Shown here piece after piece: positions 1-5,063 of a stretch of DNA of 5,063 nt. The position numbers and the translations under genes were made by a program. Under the pieces are notes generated by a model. That model was given only the letters and a program-made list of their open reading frames with translations, made no database searches and was not told the origin of the DNA. Where the stretch lies: assembly GCA_019246575.1 (NCBI GenBank), contig JAFAQG010000464.1, positions 1-5,063 of the forward strand. Reading direction: 5' to 3'. The number at the start of each line of letters is the position of its first letter. The stretch's first letter is position 1. This stretch comes from Acidobacteriaceae bacterium (GTDB lineage Bacteria > Acidobacteriota > Terriglobia > Bryobacterales > Bryobacteraceae).

Positions 1-1
1 C

Positions 2-871
2 GTCTCCGACCTCGACCAGAAAGATTTTCAGATCTTCGAAAACAATAAGCCGCAGCAGATCCGGTTCTTTACCCGCGAGCGCAGCCAGCCCGTCGTCATC
101 GGCTTTCTGCTCGATCTAAGCACCGCCAGCCGTATTCACTGGCAGAACTTTCAGAACGCCGCCGAAGAGCTGATCCAAAATCTCTTGACCGGAGATCTCA
201 AGTACTCCGGGTACCTCATCACATATGGGCAGACGGCGGAGGTTGCGGTCAACACTTCCACGGATCCGGAGCCCATGGTGGAAAAAATCCGGAAACTGAA
301 GCCGGGTGGCGGGAGCGCGCTGTACGATGCCATTTACCTCGCTTGCACCAGCCGCAAGATCGTCGAAGGCGAGCCCATCGAGCCACGCCGGATCATTGTT
401 ATCGTTGGCGACGGCCACGATAACGCCAGCAAGCACTCGCTGCAGCAGGTGATCGAGCTGGCGCAACGGAACCTTGTCACCATCTACTGCATCAGCACGC
501 AGGCGTTCGGCTTTACGAACGAAAGCGACGAAAACCTCGTCCGCTTGGCGCAAGAGACGGGTGGGCGTGTCGTTTACCCGCTCGGCGACGTGTATAAAGA
601 CACGGACGGCTACCTCTCCAAACCGTCCGATGACGGCAATTACGCCCTAACCGTCGGCACGGGCGCCTACCGGTCGGTTGTCGACAACAAGATGTATCGC
701 GCGGTGGCGGATATCGCCGGCGAAGTCACGACGCAGTACATCATCCGCTACGTGTCCGATCTCGATACCGACAAATCCTACCGAAACGTGAAGGTGGTAG
801 TCGACCTCGGAAACGTCCACGTCCGGGCTCGCCGCGGCTATTACGCCTATACGATTACCGCGACTCCCTAG
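2..871 (+). CDS. VWFA-related domain protein (acidobacterial type), 5' partial
   Basis: The frame is open from the window edge to a TAG at 869-871, giving 289 visible residues; the start and any signal peptide lie upstream. The visible part opens with VSDLDQKDFQIFENNKPQQI, the signature that precedes the VWA fold in the acidobacterial VWFA-related family (TIGR03436 type). The VWA domain follows at about residues 31-190: a strand VVIGFLLDLSTAS with a MIDAS-like D38-x-S40, then GGGSALYDAI at about 102-111, then IVIVGDGHDN at about 132-141. The C-terminus, TTQYIIRYVSDLD to VHVRARRGYY, is the usual family ending. Family members are mostly predicted to be exported, and the domain suggests metal-dependent protein binding; the partner is unknown. 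Oddities: Ala42 stands where the DxSxS motif normally has Ser, and about 30 extra residues sit between GGRVVYPLGD and the last helix. A TTG at 185 is inside the domain and is not the start. Family assignment is firm; function is not. Confidence 0.88.
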   Translation, partial: VSDLDQKDFQIFENNKPQQIRFFTRERSQPVVIGFLLDLSTASRIHWQNFQNAAEELIQNLLTGDLKYSGYLITYGQTAEVAVNTSTDPEPMVEKIRKLKPGGGSALYDAIYLACTSRKIVEGEPIEPRRIIVIVGDGHDNASKHSLQQVIELAQRNLVTIYCISTQAFGFTNESDENLVRLAQETGGRVVYPLGDVYKDTDGYLSKPSDDGNYALTVGTGAYRSVVDNKMYRAVADIAGEVTTQYIIRYVSDLDTDKSYRNVKVVVDLGNVHVRARRGYYAYTITATP

Positions 872-941
872 CTGCCCAACTCCACTCACTATCCTTTCCT
901 TCGAAAACACGGTAACCTGTTCTGTGGGATCGCCCACTCTC

Positions 942-1754
942 ATGGCTGCGCAGGTCGTCGGTTTCAGTAACTATGCGCCAAAACGAGGCCAATACTCGCT
1001 GTTGCTATGGGAATCGCCGGGGCGACGGGCTGAGACGATCGGTGTTCTTCTGATGGATCCCGCCACGGACACGCTCTACCTGCGCCTGCGGCGCGATTGG
1101 GAATCGGTGGCGAGCGAAGAGGATGGGGAGGTATTGTCGGCCCTCGAAGAGGATCTCGACATCGACTCTCACCAACATGGCGCTGCGGCCGTGCTCGACC
1201 GGCTAGAGAACGAGCTGTCTAACGCGGTGCGCGTCACGAAGCGCGACGTGATAACCGTCGATAACTTCGAGCGCACTCTGGCCGAACTCTACCGTACGCA
1301 CGTGCCCGCGGAGGTTCTCCGTTTTCGTACTCACCTGCCGCGTTATTCGCTTGCCGTGGCGGCGGGGCCGTTTCTGACCAATCCCGAAGACGTCACGGCC
1401 GAAGAGTGGATCGAAACGCCGCCCGATCTCCGGCTCGACGAGGATATGTTCATCGCCCGTATCCGTGGGCATTCGATGGAGCCGCGCATCCCCGACAACA
1501 GCCTGTGCGTCTTCCGCCGCAATGTGATCGGCTCGCGCAACGGACGCCTGGTGCTTGTGCGCAACTCGGAGCTCGCCGACGAGAATCAATACACCGTCAA
1601 GCGCTATAAGAGCGAGAAGCGCGTCACGGAAGAAGGTTTTACACAAACGCGCATTCGCCTCGAGAGCCTCAATCCCGCGTACCCGTCGTGGGATCTAGAC
1701 GAGGATCCCGACAAATATCAGGTGATCGCGGAGTTCATTCGCGTTCTCGATTGA
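942..1754 (+). CDS. S24 (LexA/UmuD/CI-like) peptidase-domain protein with non-HTH N-terminal domain
   Basis: This is a 270-aa protein from ATG 942; an in-frame GTG at 924 would add six residues, and neither start has a strong ribosome binding site. The C-terminal half (about 135-270) is a peptidase S24 domain: AVAAGPF with a candidate Ala141-Gly142 self-cleavage site, IRGHSMEPRIPDNS with nucleophile Ser178, and YTVKRY with general base Lys220. The Ser-Lys distance is 42 residues and the Ala-to-Ser distance 37, within the range of LexA, UmuD and lambda CI. No transmembrane segment is seen, which argues against a signal peptidase. The N-terminal part (about 1-125) is not a helix-turn-helix. It has a strand-like YSLLLWE and GVLLMDP, a very acidic stretch (about 55-75) and a helical region up to LAELYRTHV. 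It vaguely recalls DUF3037, but I cannot assign it. S24 proteins usually cleave themselves after contact with RecA filaments, so a role in a damage response is inferred. The gene stands alone, 10 bp from the convergent RNase R stop. Confidence 0.85.
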   Translation: MAAQVVGFSNYAPKRGQYSLLLWESPGRRAETIGVLLMDPATDTLYLRLRRDWESVASEEDGEVLSALEEDLDIDSHQHGAAAVLDRLENELSNAVRVTKRDVITVDNFERTLAELYRTHVPAEVLRFRTHLPRYSLAVAAGPFLTNPEDVTAEEWIETPPDLRLDEDMFIARIRGHSMEPRIPDNSLCVFRRNVIGSRNGRLVLVRNSELADENQYTVKRYKSEKRVTEEGFTQTRIRLESLNPAYPSWDLDEDPDKYQVIAEFIRVLD

Positions 1755-1764
1755 ACGCCCGGTC

Positions 1765-4080
1765 TCATCGCTTCCTTCTCCTCCCTTGACCCGCTGCCGC
1801 GGCCACCGCAAACTGCAGTTTGCGCTCCACTGTATCCGCGCGATCCAGCCGCACGCGTAACCGGTTCCCGATCGAGTATGTCTTGCGGCTGCGCTCGCCG
1901 ATGATTTTACGCCCGTTCTCGTGATAGAAAAACCGATCTCCGGCGAGCGTCTCCATCGGGACCAGCCCCTCGACGAACAGCTCCGTCAACTCCACGAAGA
2001 AACCGAATTTCGTCGTACTGATAATCAGGGCATCGAACTCATCGCCAACGCGGTCCTGCATGAATTTGACCTTCTTCCACTCGATCAGCTCGCGCTCGGC
2101 TTCGGCGGCGCGGCGTTCCGTAAACGAGGTGTCGTCGCCGAGCTCGCGTAACGCACCCTCATCCAGCAGCGCATCGCCGCCGTCAAGATGATGGGCGAGT
2201 ATGCGATGCACAATCAGATCCGGATATCTGCGGATCGGCGACGTAAAATGCGTGTACGCGGAAGCGGCTAGCGCAAAGTGTGCCTCGTTCACGTTGCTGT
2301 AGCGCGCCTGCTTCAACGACCGCAGCATTAGATAGCTCAGAATGCGCTCTTCCGGTTTCCCCGCAATTTTGGCGATCAGCCGCTGATAGTTGCGCGATGA
2401 AATGTCGATCTCCTGCGCCAGGATAATATCCTTCCGCGCCTTGTGCCCGTCCCGCCGCTTGTCGCGCACCGCGAACTTTCGTACCGGTATCGCGCCAATC
2501 CCCAGCGAGTATCCGAAATGCGCCGCGATCTCCTCGAAATCCGCTACCCGCTTGCCGTCCGGCCTCTCATGGATGCGATATAGCGCCGGAATTCCCGCCG
2601 TCTCCAGGTGCCCCGCCACGGCCTCGTTCGCCGCCAGCATAAACTCTTCGATGATGCGATGCGCGATGTTCCGCTCGGCCCGCGTGACGCCCACCATCTG
2701 GCCCGAAAGATCGAGTTCGATGTTCGTCTCCGGCATGTCGAAATCGATTGAGCCGCGCTTCACGCGTTTGCGGTTCAGAATCAAAGCCAGCTCCCGCATC
2801 AGCTCAAAGCGATCCACCAGCTTGCGATAGTGCTCGCGCATCGCGGGATCGCCTTCGAGAATGCGAAACACGTTTGTGTACGTCATGCGCGCATGACTGC
2901 GAATCACGCCGCGCGTGAACTCCTGCGCGACGACGTCCCCCTGCCGGTCGATCTCGAGCAGCGCCGACAATACCAGCCGGTCTTCATGCGGGCGCAGCGA
3001 GCAGATATCGGTCGAAAGCTCAACCGGAAGCATCGGCACCGCGCGGTCCGGGAAGTACACGCTCGTGCCGCGCAGCAGCGCTTCTTTGTCTATCGGCGTA
3101 CCGGGCCTGACGAAATGGCTCACGTCCGCTATGTGTACCTGCAGCGCGAAATGGCCGTTCGGCAATCGATCCACCCACACGGCATCGTCGAAATCGCGCG
3201 CCGTTTCGCCGTCAATCGTGACAATCTGCAATTCCCGGAAGTCTCGCCGGGCGTGCATCTCCGCTGGCGAAATCTCGTGCGAAATACTTCGCGCCTGCTC
3301 GATCGCCTCCGGCGGGAACTCATGCGGCAAATGATGCTTGCGGATGATGATTTCAACGTCGACGCCGAAATCCTCCGCATGCCCGAGCACTTCGATGACG
3401 CGTCCCGCACCCGGCTCGCCGTTCTCCGGAAAATCGAGGATCTCGACATTCACGATCATCCCGTCCAGATCTTCGAGCGACGAGATGTGCCGCGTTTGCA
3501 CGCCCACGCGGTCGACGGGCGGGCGCTGCGGCGGAATCTCCATGCCTTCCGGAATCTCTATCCATTGCTGGATGCGATCATCGAACGGGACGACAAAATT
3601 TCCGCGTCTCCGAATTCGAAACTCACCGACAACCGTGACATGCGCGCGACGAAGAATGCGGACAATCTCGCCTTCCGCACGCCCTTCCCGCGACTTGCGG
3701 GCAATGTGTACCAGCGCGCGGTCTCCATCCATGCCCTTTTCGGCCTCGGCAGGAGGCAGAAACACGTCGCCCTCGATGGTCTCGGCTCCCGGATCGGGAA
3801 TCAGGAATCCGAAACCGTCCCGGTGTATCGATAGGCGCCCCGCAACATGATCGGAATTTGCGCCGACGGTGGCGAAATGACCCGAGCGAAGCTCAACCAG
3901 CGCGCCACGGCCAGTGAGGCGCTGTAAAGTATCTTCGAGCGCATCGCGGTCCACACCTTGTAGTCGCAGCTCCCGCACTAGCTGCTTGAATGTCGCCCGG
4001 CTGTGAGGCAGATTGCGAATATGCCCCAGCAGGGTCGCATCGCTCACGCCTGCCGGTGCATCCGTCGAGTGCTTCGGCAC
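1765..4080 (-). CDS. rnr: Ribonuclease R (RNase II/RNB family 3'-5' exoribonuclease)
   Basis: This is a full-length RNase R, 771 aa from GTG 4080 and ending in TGA at 1767-1765. It degrades RNA processively from the 3' end, including structured RNA, in the cytoplasm. Domains in order: winged helix at about 15-75; cold-shock domains at about 78-145 (GFGFLIP, GDVFLPP) and 148-235; RNB catalytic domain at about 278-610; S1 domain at about 680-762 (FDALIISTTKFGFFVEL). The active-site motif TIDGETARDFDDAV supplies Asp290, Asp296, Asp298 and Asp299, equivalent to the four catalytic aspartates of E. coli RNase R. Tyr342 in VYFPDRAVPMLP and HFTSPIRRYPDLIVHR at about 611-626 are also family hallmarks. 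The basic tail is only GQGRRRKR, much shorter than the E. coli lysine-rich tail. A TTG at 4089 would add three residues, but it overlaps a TATAAT (4094-4089), so GTG 4080 is preferred. The winged helix and S1 favour RNase R over RNase II. Confidence 0.96.
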   Translation of the reverse strand: MPKHSTDAPAGVSDATLLGHIRNLPHSRATFKQLVRELRLQGVDRDALEDTLQRLTGRGALVELRSGHFATVGANSDHVAGRLSIHRDGFGFLIPDPGAETIEGDVFLPPAEAEKGMDGDRALVHIARKSREGRAEGEIVRILRRAHVTVVGEFRIRRRGNFVVPFDDRIQQWIEIPEGMEIPPQRPPVDRVGVQTRHISSLEDLDGMIVNVEILDFPENGEPGAGRVIEVLGHAEDFGVDVEIIIRKHHLPHEFPPEAIEQARSISHEISPAEMHARRDFRELQIVTIDGETARDFDDAVWVDRLPNGHFALQVHIADVSHFVRPGTPIDKEALLRGTSVYFPDRAVPMLPVELSTDICSLRPHEDRLVLSALLEIDRQGDVVAQEFTRGVIRSHARMTYTNVFRILEGDPAMREHYRKLVDRFELMRELALILNRKRVKRGSIDFDMPETNIELDLSGQMVGVTRAERNIAHRIIEEFMLAANEAVAGHLETAGIPALYRIHERPDGKRVADFEEIAAHFGYSLGIGAIPVRKFAVRDKRRDGHKARKDIILAQEIDISSRNYQRLIAKIAGKPEERILSYLMLRSLKQARYSNVNEAHFALAASAYTHFTSPIRRYPDLIVHRILAHHLDGGDALLDEGALRELGDDTSFTERRAAEAERELIEWKKVKFMQDRVGDEFDALIISTTKFGFFVELTELFVEGLVPMETLAGDRFFYHENGRKIIGERSRKTYSIGNRLRVRLDRADTVERKLQFAVAAAAGQGRRRKR

Positions 4081-4088
4081 TACCCGCA

Positions 4089-4094
4089 ATTATA
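4089..4094 (-). promoter_or_regulatory. Perfect -10 hexamer (TATAAT) of rnr
   Basis: Read on the minus strand, the sequence upstream of RNase R contains a perfect TATAAT, followed after 8 nt by the GTG at 4080. No good TTGACA-like -35 is visible at 16-18 bp. If the element is used, transcription would start at or within a few bases of the GTG, giving a leaderless or nearly leaderless mRNA. It also argues against the TTG at 4089, which would lie inside the hexamer. Confidence 0.5.
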
Positions 4095-4105
4095 GGAACC
4101 ACAGT

Positions 4106-4111
4106 TATATT
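4106..4111 (+). promoter_or_regulatory. Possible -10 hexamer (TATATT) of the adenosine-specific kinase gene
   Basis: TATATT lies 6 nt upstream of the ATG at 4118 and matches the -10 consensus at five of six positions. No clear -35 is seen. With the usual 6-7 nt from -10 to the start of transcription, the mRNA would begin at the ATG. The element is 11 bp from the rnr -10 on the opposite strand, so the two promoters would share the same DNA. Confidence 0.35.
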
Positions 4112-4117
4112 CGTGAG

Positions 4118-4600
4118 ATGGAGTTGAAAGCGATCCGGCTAGAGGTTCCCGAGGACGGCAACATCATCGTGGGCCAGAGCCACTTCATCAAAACAGTCGA
4201 AGACATCTACGAAGCGATGGTCAACACCTCGCCGCATTTGAAATTCGGAGTCGCTTTCAACGAGGCCTCGGGGGACTGCCTCACACGTTTCGACGGCAAC
4301 GACGAAGAGCTCAAGGCGAACGCCATCCAGAACGCCACGGCCATTGCCGCCGGTCACGTCTTCGTCGTGGCTATGAAAAACGGGTTTCCGATCAATGTTC
4401 TCGGGCGCATTCAGGCGGTTCCGGAGGTCGCAGCCATCTACTGCGCAACCGCCAATCCCGTTCAGGTCATCGTTGCCGAGACCGAGCAGGGCCGGGGCGT
4501 GCTCGGGGTCATTGACGGCAGTTCGCCGCGCGGAGTCGAAGAGGAATCGCACGTCAAGGCCCGCATCGAGCTGTTACAGAAATTCGGTTACAAGCGGTAA
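4118..4600 (+). CDS. Adenosine-specific kinase (COG1839 / DUF355 family)
   Basis: This is a 160-aa protein from ATG 4118 to TAA 4598-4600. It matches from memory the small COG1839/DUF355 family, annotated as adenosine-specific kinase from structural work on an archaeal member and unrelated to PfkB-type adenosine kinases. The inferred activity is ATP-dependent phosphorylation of adenosine to AMP in the cytosol; biochemical support in bacteria is thin. Diagnostic stretches are GQSHFIKTVEDIYEAM (about 19-34), LKFGVAFNEASGDCLTRFDG (about 41-60), GHVFVVAMKNGFPINVLGRI (about 79-98), IYCATANPVQVIVAE and GRGVLGVIDGSSPRGVE. The length fits the family. The frame stays open upstream to 4013, but that extension (MRICPSRVAS and onward) is antisense to the 5' end of rnr and shows no family similarity, so ATG 4118 is chosen. 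There is no Shine-Dalgarno at proper spacing; GTGAG directly abuts the ATG. The gene diverges from rnr across 37 bp. Confidence 0.9.
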   Translation: MELKAIRLEVPEDGNIIVGQSHFIKTVEDIYEAMVNTSPHLKFGVAFNEASGDCLTRFDGNDEELKANAIQNATAIAAGHVFVVAMKNGFPINVLGRIQAVPEVAAIYCATANPVQVIVAETEQGRGVLGVIDGSSPRGVEEESHVKARIELLQKFGYKR

Positions 4601-4612
4601 GGCTCTCACTCC

Positions 4613-4631
4613 GCGGCACTCGCAATGCCGC
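4613..4631. repeat. Inverted repeat / hairpin downstream of the adenosine-specific kinase gene
   Basis: GCGGCA (4613-4618) and TGCCGC (4626-4631) form a perfect 6-bp stem with a 7-nt loop, starting 12 bp after the kinase stop codon. The position suits a terminator, but no T-tract follows, so intrinsic termination is doubtful. The same bases overlap a sigma-54-like element. Either role is tentative. Confidence 0.4.
4614..4628 (+). promoter_or_regulatory. Possible sigma-54 -24/-12 element
   Basis: The sequence cGGCAC-N5-aTGC keeps the key GG and GC dinucleotides at the correct 12-bp phase and matches the TGGCAC-N5-TTGC consensus at eight of ten bases. It would start transcription near 4640, about 75 nt before the FPASDP-protein ATG. 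No activator gene is visible in the window. One such match could be chance in GC-rich DNA. Confidence 0.2.
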
Positions 4632-4648
4632 AGCGAAGTGAATCGGTT

Positions 4649-4670
4649 ATACAGCTCCATTAAGTTGTAT
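4649..4670. repeat. 22-bp imperfect dyad upstream of the FPASDP-protein gene
   Basis: ATACAGCT (4649-4656) and AGTTGTAT (4663-4670) are near-perfect inverted repeats around a 6-nt centre; as RNA they would form an 8-bp stem with one G-U pair. The dyad lies 46 bp before the ATG at 4716. It could be an operator for an unknown regulator or a structured leader. Confidence 0.35.
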
Positions 4671-4701
4671 CAGTCGACTCCGGTTCGGCATCCACTGGGG
4701 A

Positions 4702-4707
4702 AGAGGT
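4702..4707 (+). promoter_or_regulatory. Shine-Dalgarno sequence for the 63-aa membrane protein
   Basis: AGAGGT lies 8 nt upstream of the ATG at 4716, within a purine-rich run that begins at 4697. It fixes the start of this small gene. It is the only clear ribosome binding site in the window. Confidence 0.7.
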
Positions 4708-4715
4708 AGACGACC

Positions 4716-4907
4716 ATGACCGACACGCAAGAGCGAGCGCTGAAATTCGCGTATTTCGCACTGGGGATCGCGTTGCCCGTCGCGGGCTGGGTGCTTTGGT
4801 GCAAGACGGAGGGCTTCGGCCTGCGCCGGAAAAAGCGAATGGATGAGGCGCTCGACGCAGCGGTCGAGGATACGTTTCCTGCAAGCGATCCCCTTGCCGC
4901 GTGGTGA
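4716..4907 (+). CDS. Small single-pass membrane protein with C-terminal FPASDP motif
   Basis: This is a 63-aa protein from ATG 4716, with a good Shine-Dalgarno, to TGA 4905-4907. A single hydrophobic helix spans about residues 9-28 (LKFAYFALGIALPVAGWVLW). A basic patch follows (RRKKR, about 37-41), then an acidic amphipathic tail, MDEALDAAVEDTFPASDP. By the positive-inside rule the tail should face the cytoplasm. The tail motif, roughly EALDxAVEDTFPASDP, recurs in many short uncharacterised bacterial proteins, which supports a real gene. Its function is unknown, and a protein-interaction role for the tail is only a guess. The membrane anchor on this motif is worth noting, as I recall most carriers as soluble. 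The gene may be transcribed alone: 115 bp with possible regulatory elements precede it and 39 bp separate it from the next gene, which has its own -10-like sequence. Confidence 0.8.
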   Translation: MTDTQERALKFAYFALGIALPVAGWVLWCKTEGFGLRRKKRMDEALDAAVEDTFPASDPLAAW

Positions 4908-4928
4908 GCGAAAAACGTTACATTCCGC

Positions 4929-4934
4929 TATACT
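4929..4934 (+). promoter_or_regulatory. -10 hexamer (TATACT) of the DUF6580-type gene
   Basis: TATACT matches the -10 consensus at five of six positions and lies 12 nt upstream of the ATG at 4947, predicting a 5' UTR of about 6 nt. No clear -35 is seen. Short inverted arms ACGTT (4915-4919) and AACGT (4936-4940) flank it. No Shine-Dalgarno lies between it and the ATG. Confidence 0.4.
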
Positions 4935-4946
4935 GAACGTCAAAGC

Positions 4947-5063
4947 ATGGATGAAAAGAAGTCCGGATCGAGCGTGGCGCTCACGTTAACGGTCCTCGCA
5001 GCTTTGTTGCGTCTTGTGCCGCACCCGCCCAATTTCGCCCCGGTCGGCGCTGTCGCGATTTTC
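4947..5063 (+). CDS. DUF6580-type putative membrane transport protein, 3' partial
   Basis: Thirty-nine codons are visible from ATG 4947 to the window edge with no stop. After a short polar start (MDEKKSGSS) comes a hydrophobic segment, VALTLTVLAALLRLVP, then HPPNFAPVGAVAIF. The RLxPHPPNFxPVGAxAxF signature is typical of the N-terminus of the DUF6580 family, small multi-pass membrane proteins that resemble ECF-transporter substrate-binding (S) components. The substrate is unknown and cannot be inferred here. The ATG is chosen because the signature follows at the usual distance. The rest of the protein, and any neighbouring transporter or cobalamin-related genes that would hint at a substrate, lie outside the window. 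Confidence 0.72.
   Translation, partial: MDEKKSGSSVALTLTVLAALLRLVPHPPNFAPVGAVAIF

Noticed and set aside
116..553. Minus-strand open frame inside the VWFA gene
   Set aside because: Antisense to a clear VWA domain; no motifs and no ribosome binding site.
872..941. Possible SOS/LexA operator upstream of the S24 gene
   Set aside because: No convincing dyad matching known SOS boxes was found in this stretch, only a weak TAACCT hexamer.
1203..1646. Minus-strand open frame inside the S24 gene
   Set aside because: Antisense shadow of a protein with intact catalytic motifs on the plus strand.
2390..2830. Plus-strand open frame (146 codons) antisense to rnr
   Set aside because: Ser/Arg/Ile-rich composition typical of an antisense shadow, inside the RNB domain coding region of RNase R.
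2830..3834. Long plus-strand open frame (334 codons) antisense to rnr
   Set aside because: It lies wholly inside the RNase R gene, is rich in Arg/His with no recognisable domain, and is the frame-shadow expected opposite a GC-rich gene.
4087..4089. TTG start for rnr
   Set aside because: It overlaps the TATAAT hexamer and has no Shine-Dalgarno; GTG 4080 is more plausible, though not proven.
4013..4117. N-terminal extension of the adenosine-specific kinase
   Set aside because: The 35 extra residues are antisense to the start of rnr, show no family similarity, and ATG 4118 gives the normal family N-terminus.
4647..4943. Minus-strand open frame over the small membrane-protein gene
   Set aside because: The plus-strand gene has an SD, a transmembrane helix and a conserved tail motif; the antisense frame has none of these.

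Overview
This window looks like ordinary chromosomal DNA from a GC-rich member of the Acidobacteriota, probably close to Solibacter/Bryobacter. The main clue is the first gene, a VWFA-related domain protein of the type that is strongly expanded in acidobacteria. The clade assignment is an inference from recognised families; no rRNA or other marker is present. There are no mobile elements, CRISPR arrays, tRNAs or rRNAs, and about 90% of the sequence is coding.

Layout: (1) 2-871 (+), the 3' part of a secreted-type VWFA-domain protein whose start lies upstream of the window. (2) 942-1754 (+), an S24 (LexA/UmuD/CI-like) self-cleaving protease domain joined to a non-HTH N-terminal domain. (3) 1765-4080 (-), a full-length RNase R, convergent with the S24 gene and only 10 bp from it. 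(4) 4118-4600 (+), an adenosine-specific kinase (COG1839/DUF355), divergent from RNase R across a 37-bp gap. (5) 4716-4907 (+), a 63-aa single-pass membrane protein with a C-terminal FPASDP motif. (6) 4947 to the window edge (+), the N-terminus of a DUF6580-type membrane protein.

The genes do not form one obvious pathway. RNase R handles RNA turnover, the COG1839 protein is probably linked to nucleosides, and the S24 protein suggests a damage- or stress-triggered switch. I see no complete novel system. The most unusual object is the S24 protein: serine, lysine and an Ala-Gly cleavage site are all present with LexA/CI-like spacing, but the usual DNA-binding domain is replaced by one I cannot assign with confidence.

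A second pattern is that the starts of RNase R, the adenosine-specific kinase and the DUF6580 gene have a -10-like hexamer only 6-12 nt upstream and no Shine-Dalgarno sequence. This suggests leaderless or near-leaderless transcripts. The small FPASDP gene, by contrast, has a clear ribosome binding site and a 115-bp upstream region containing two inverted repeats and a sigma-54-like element.
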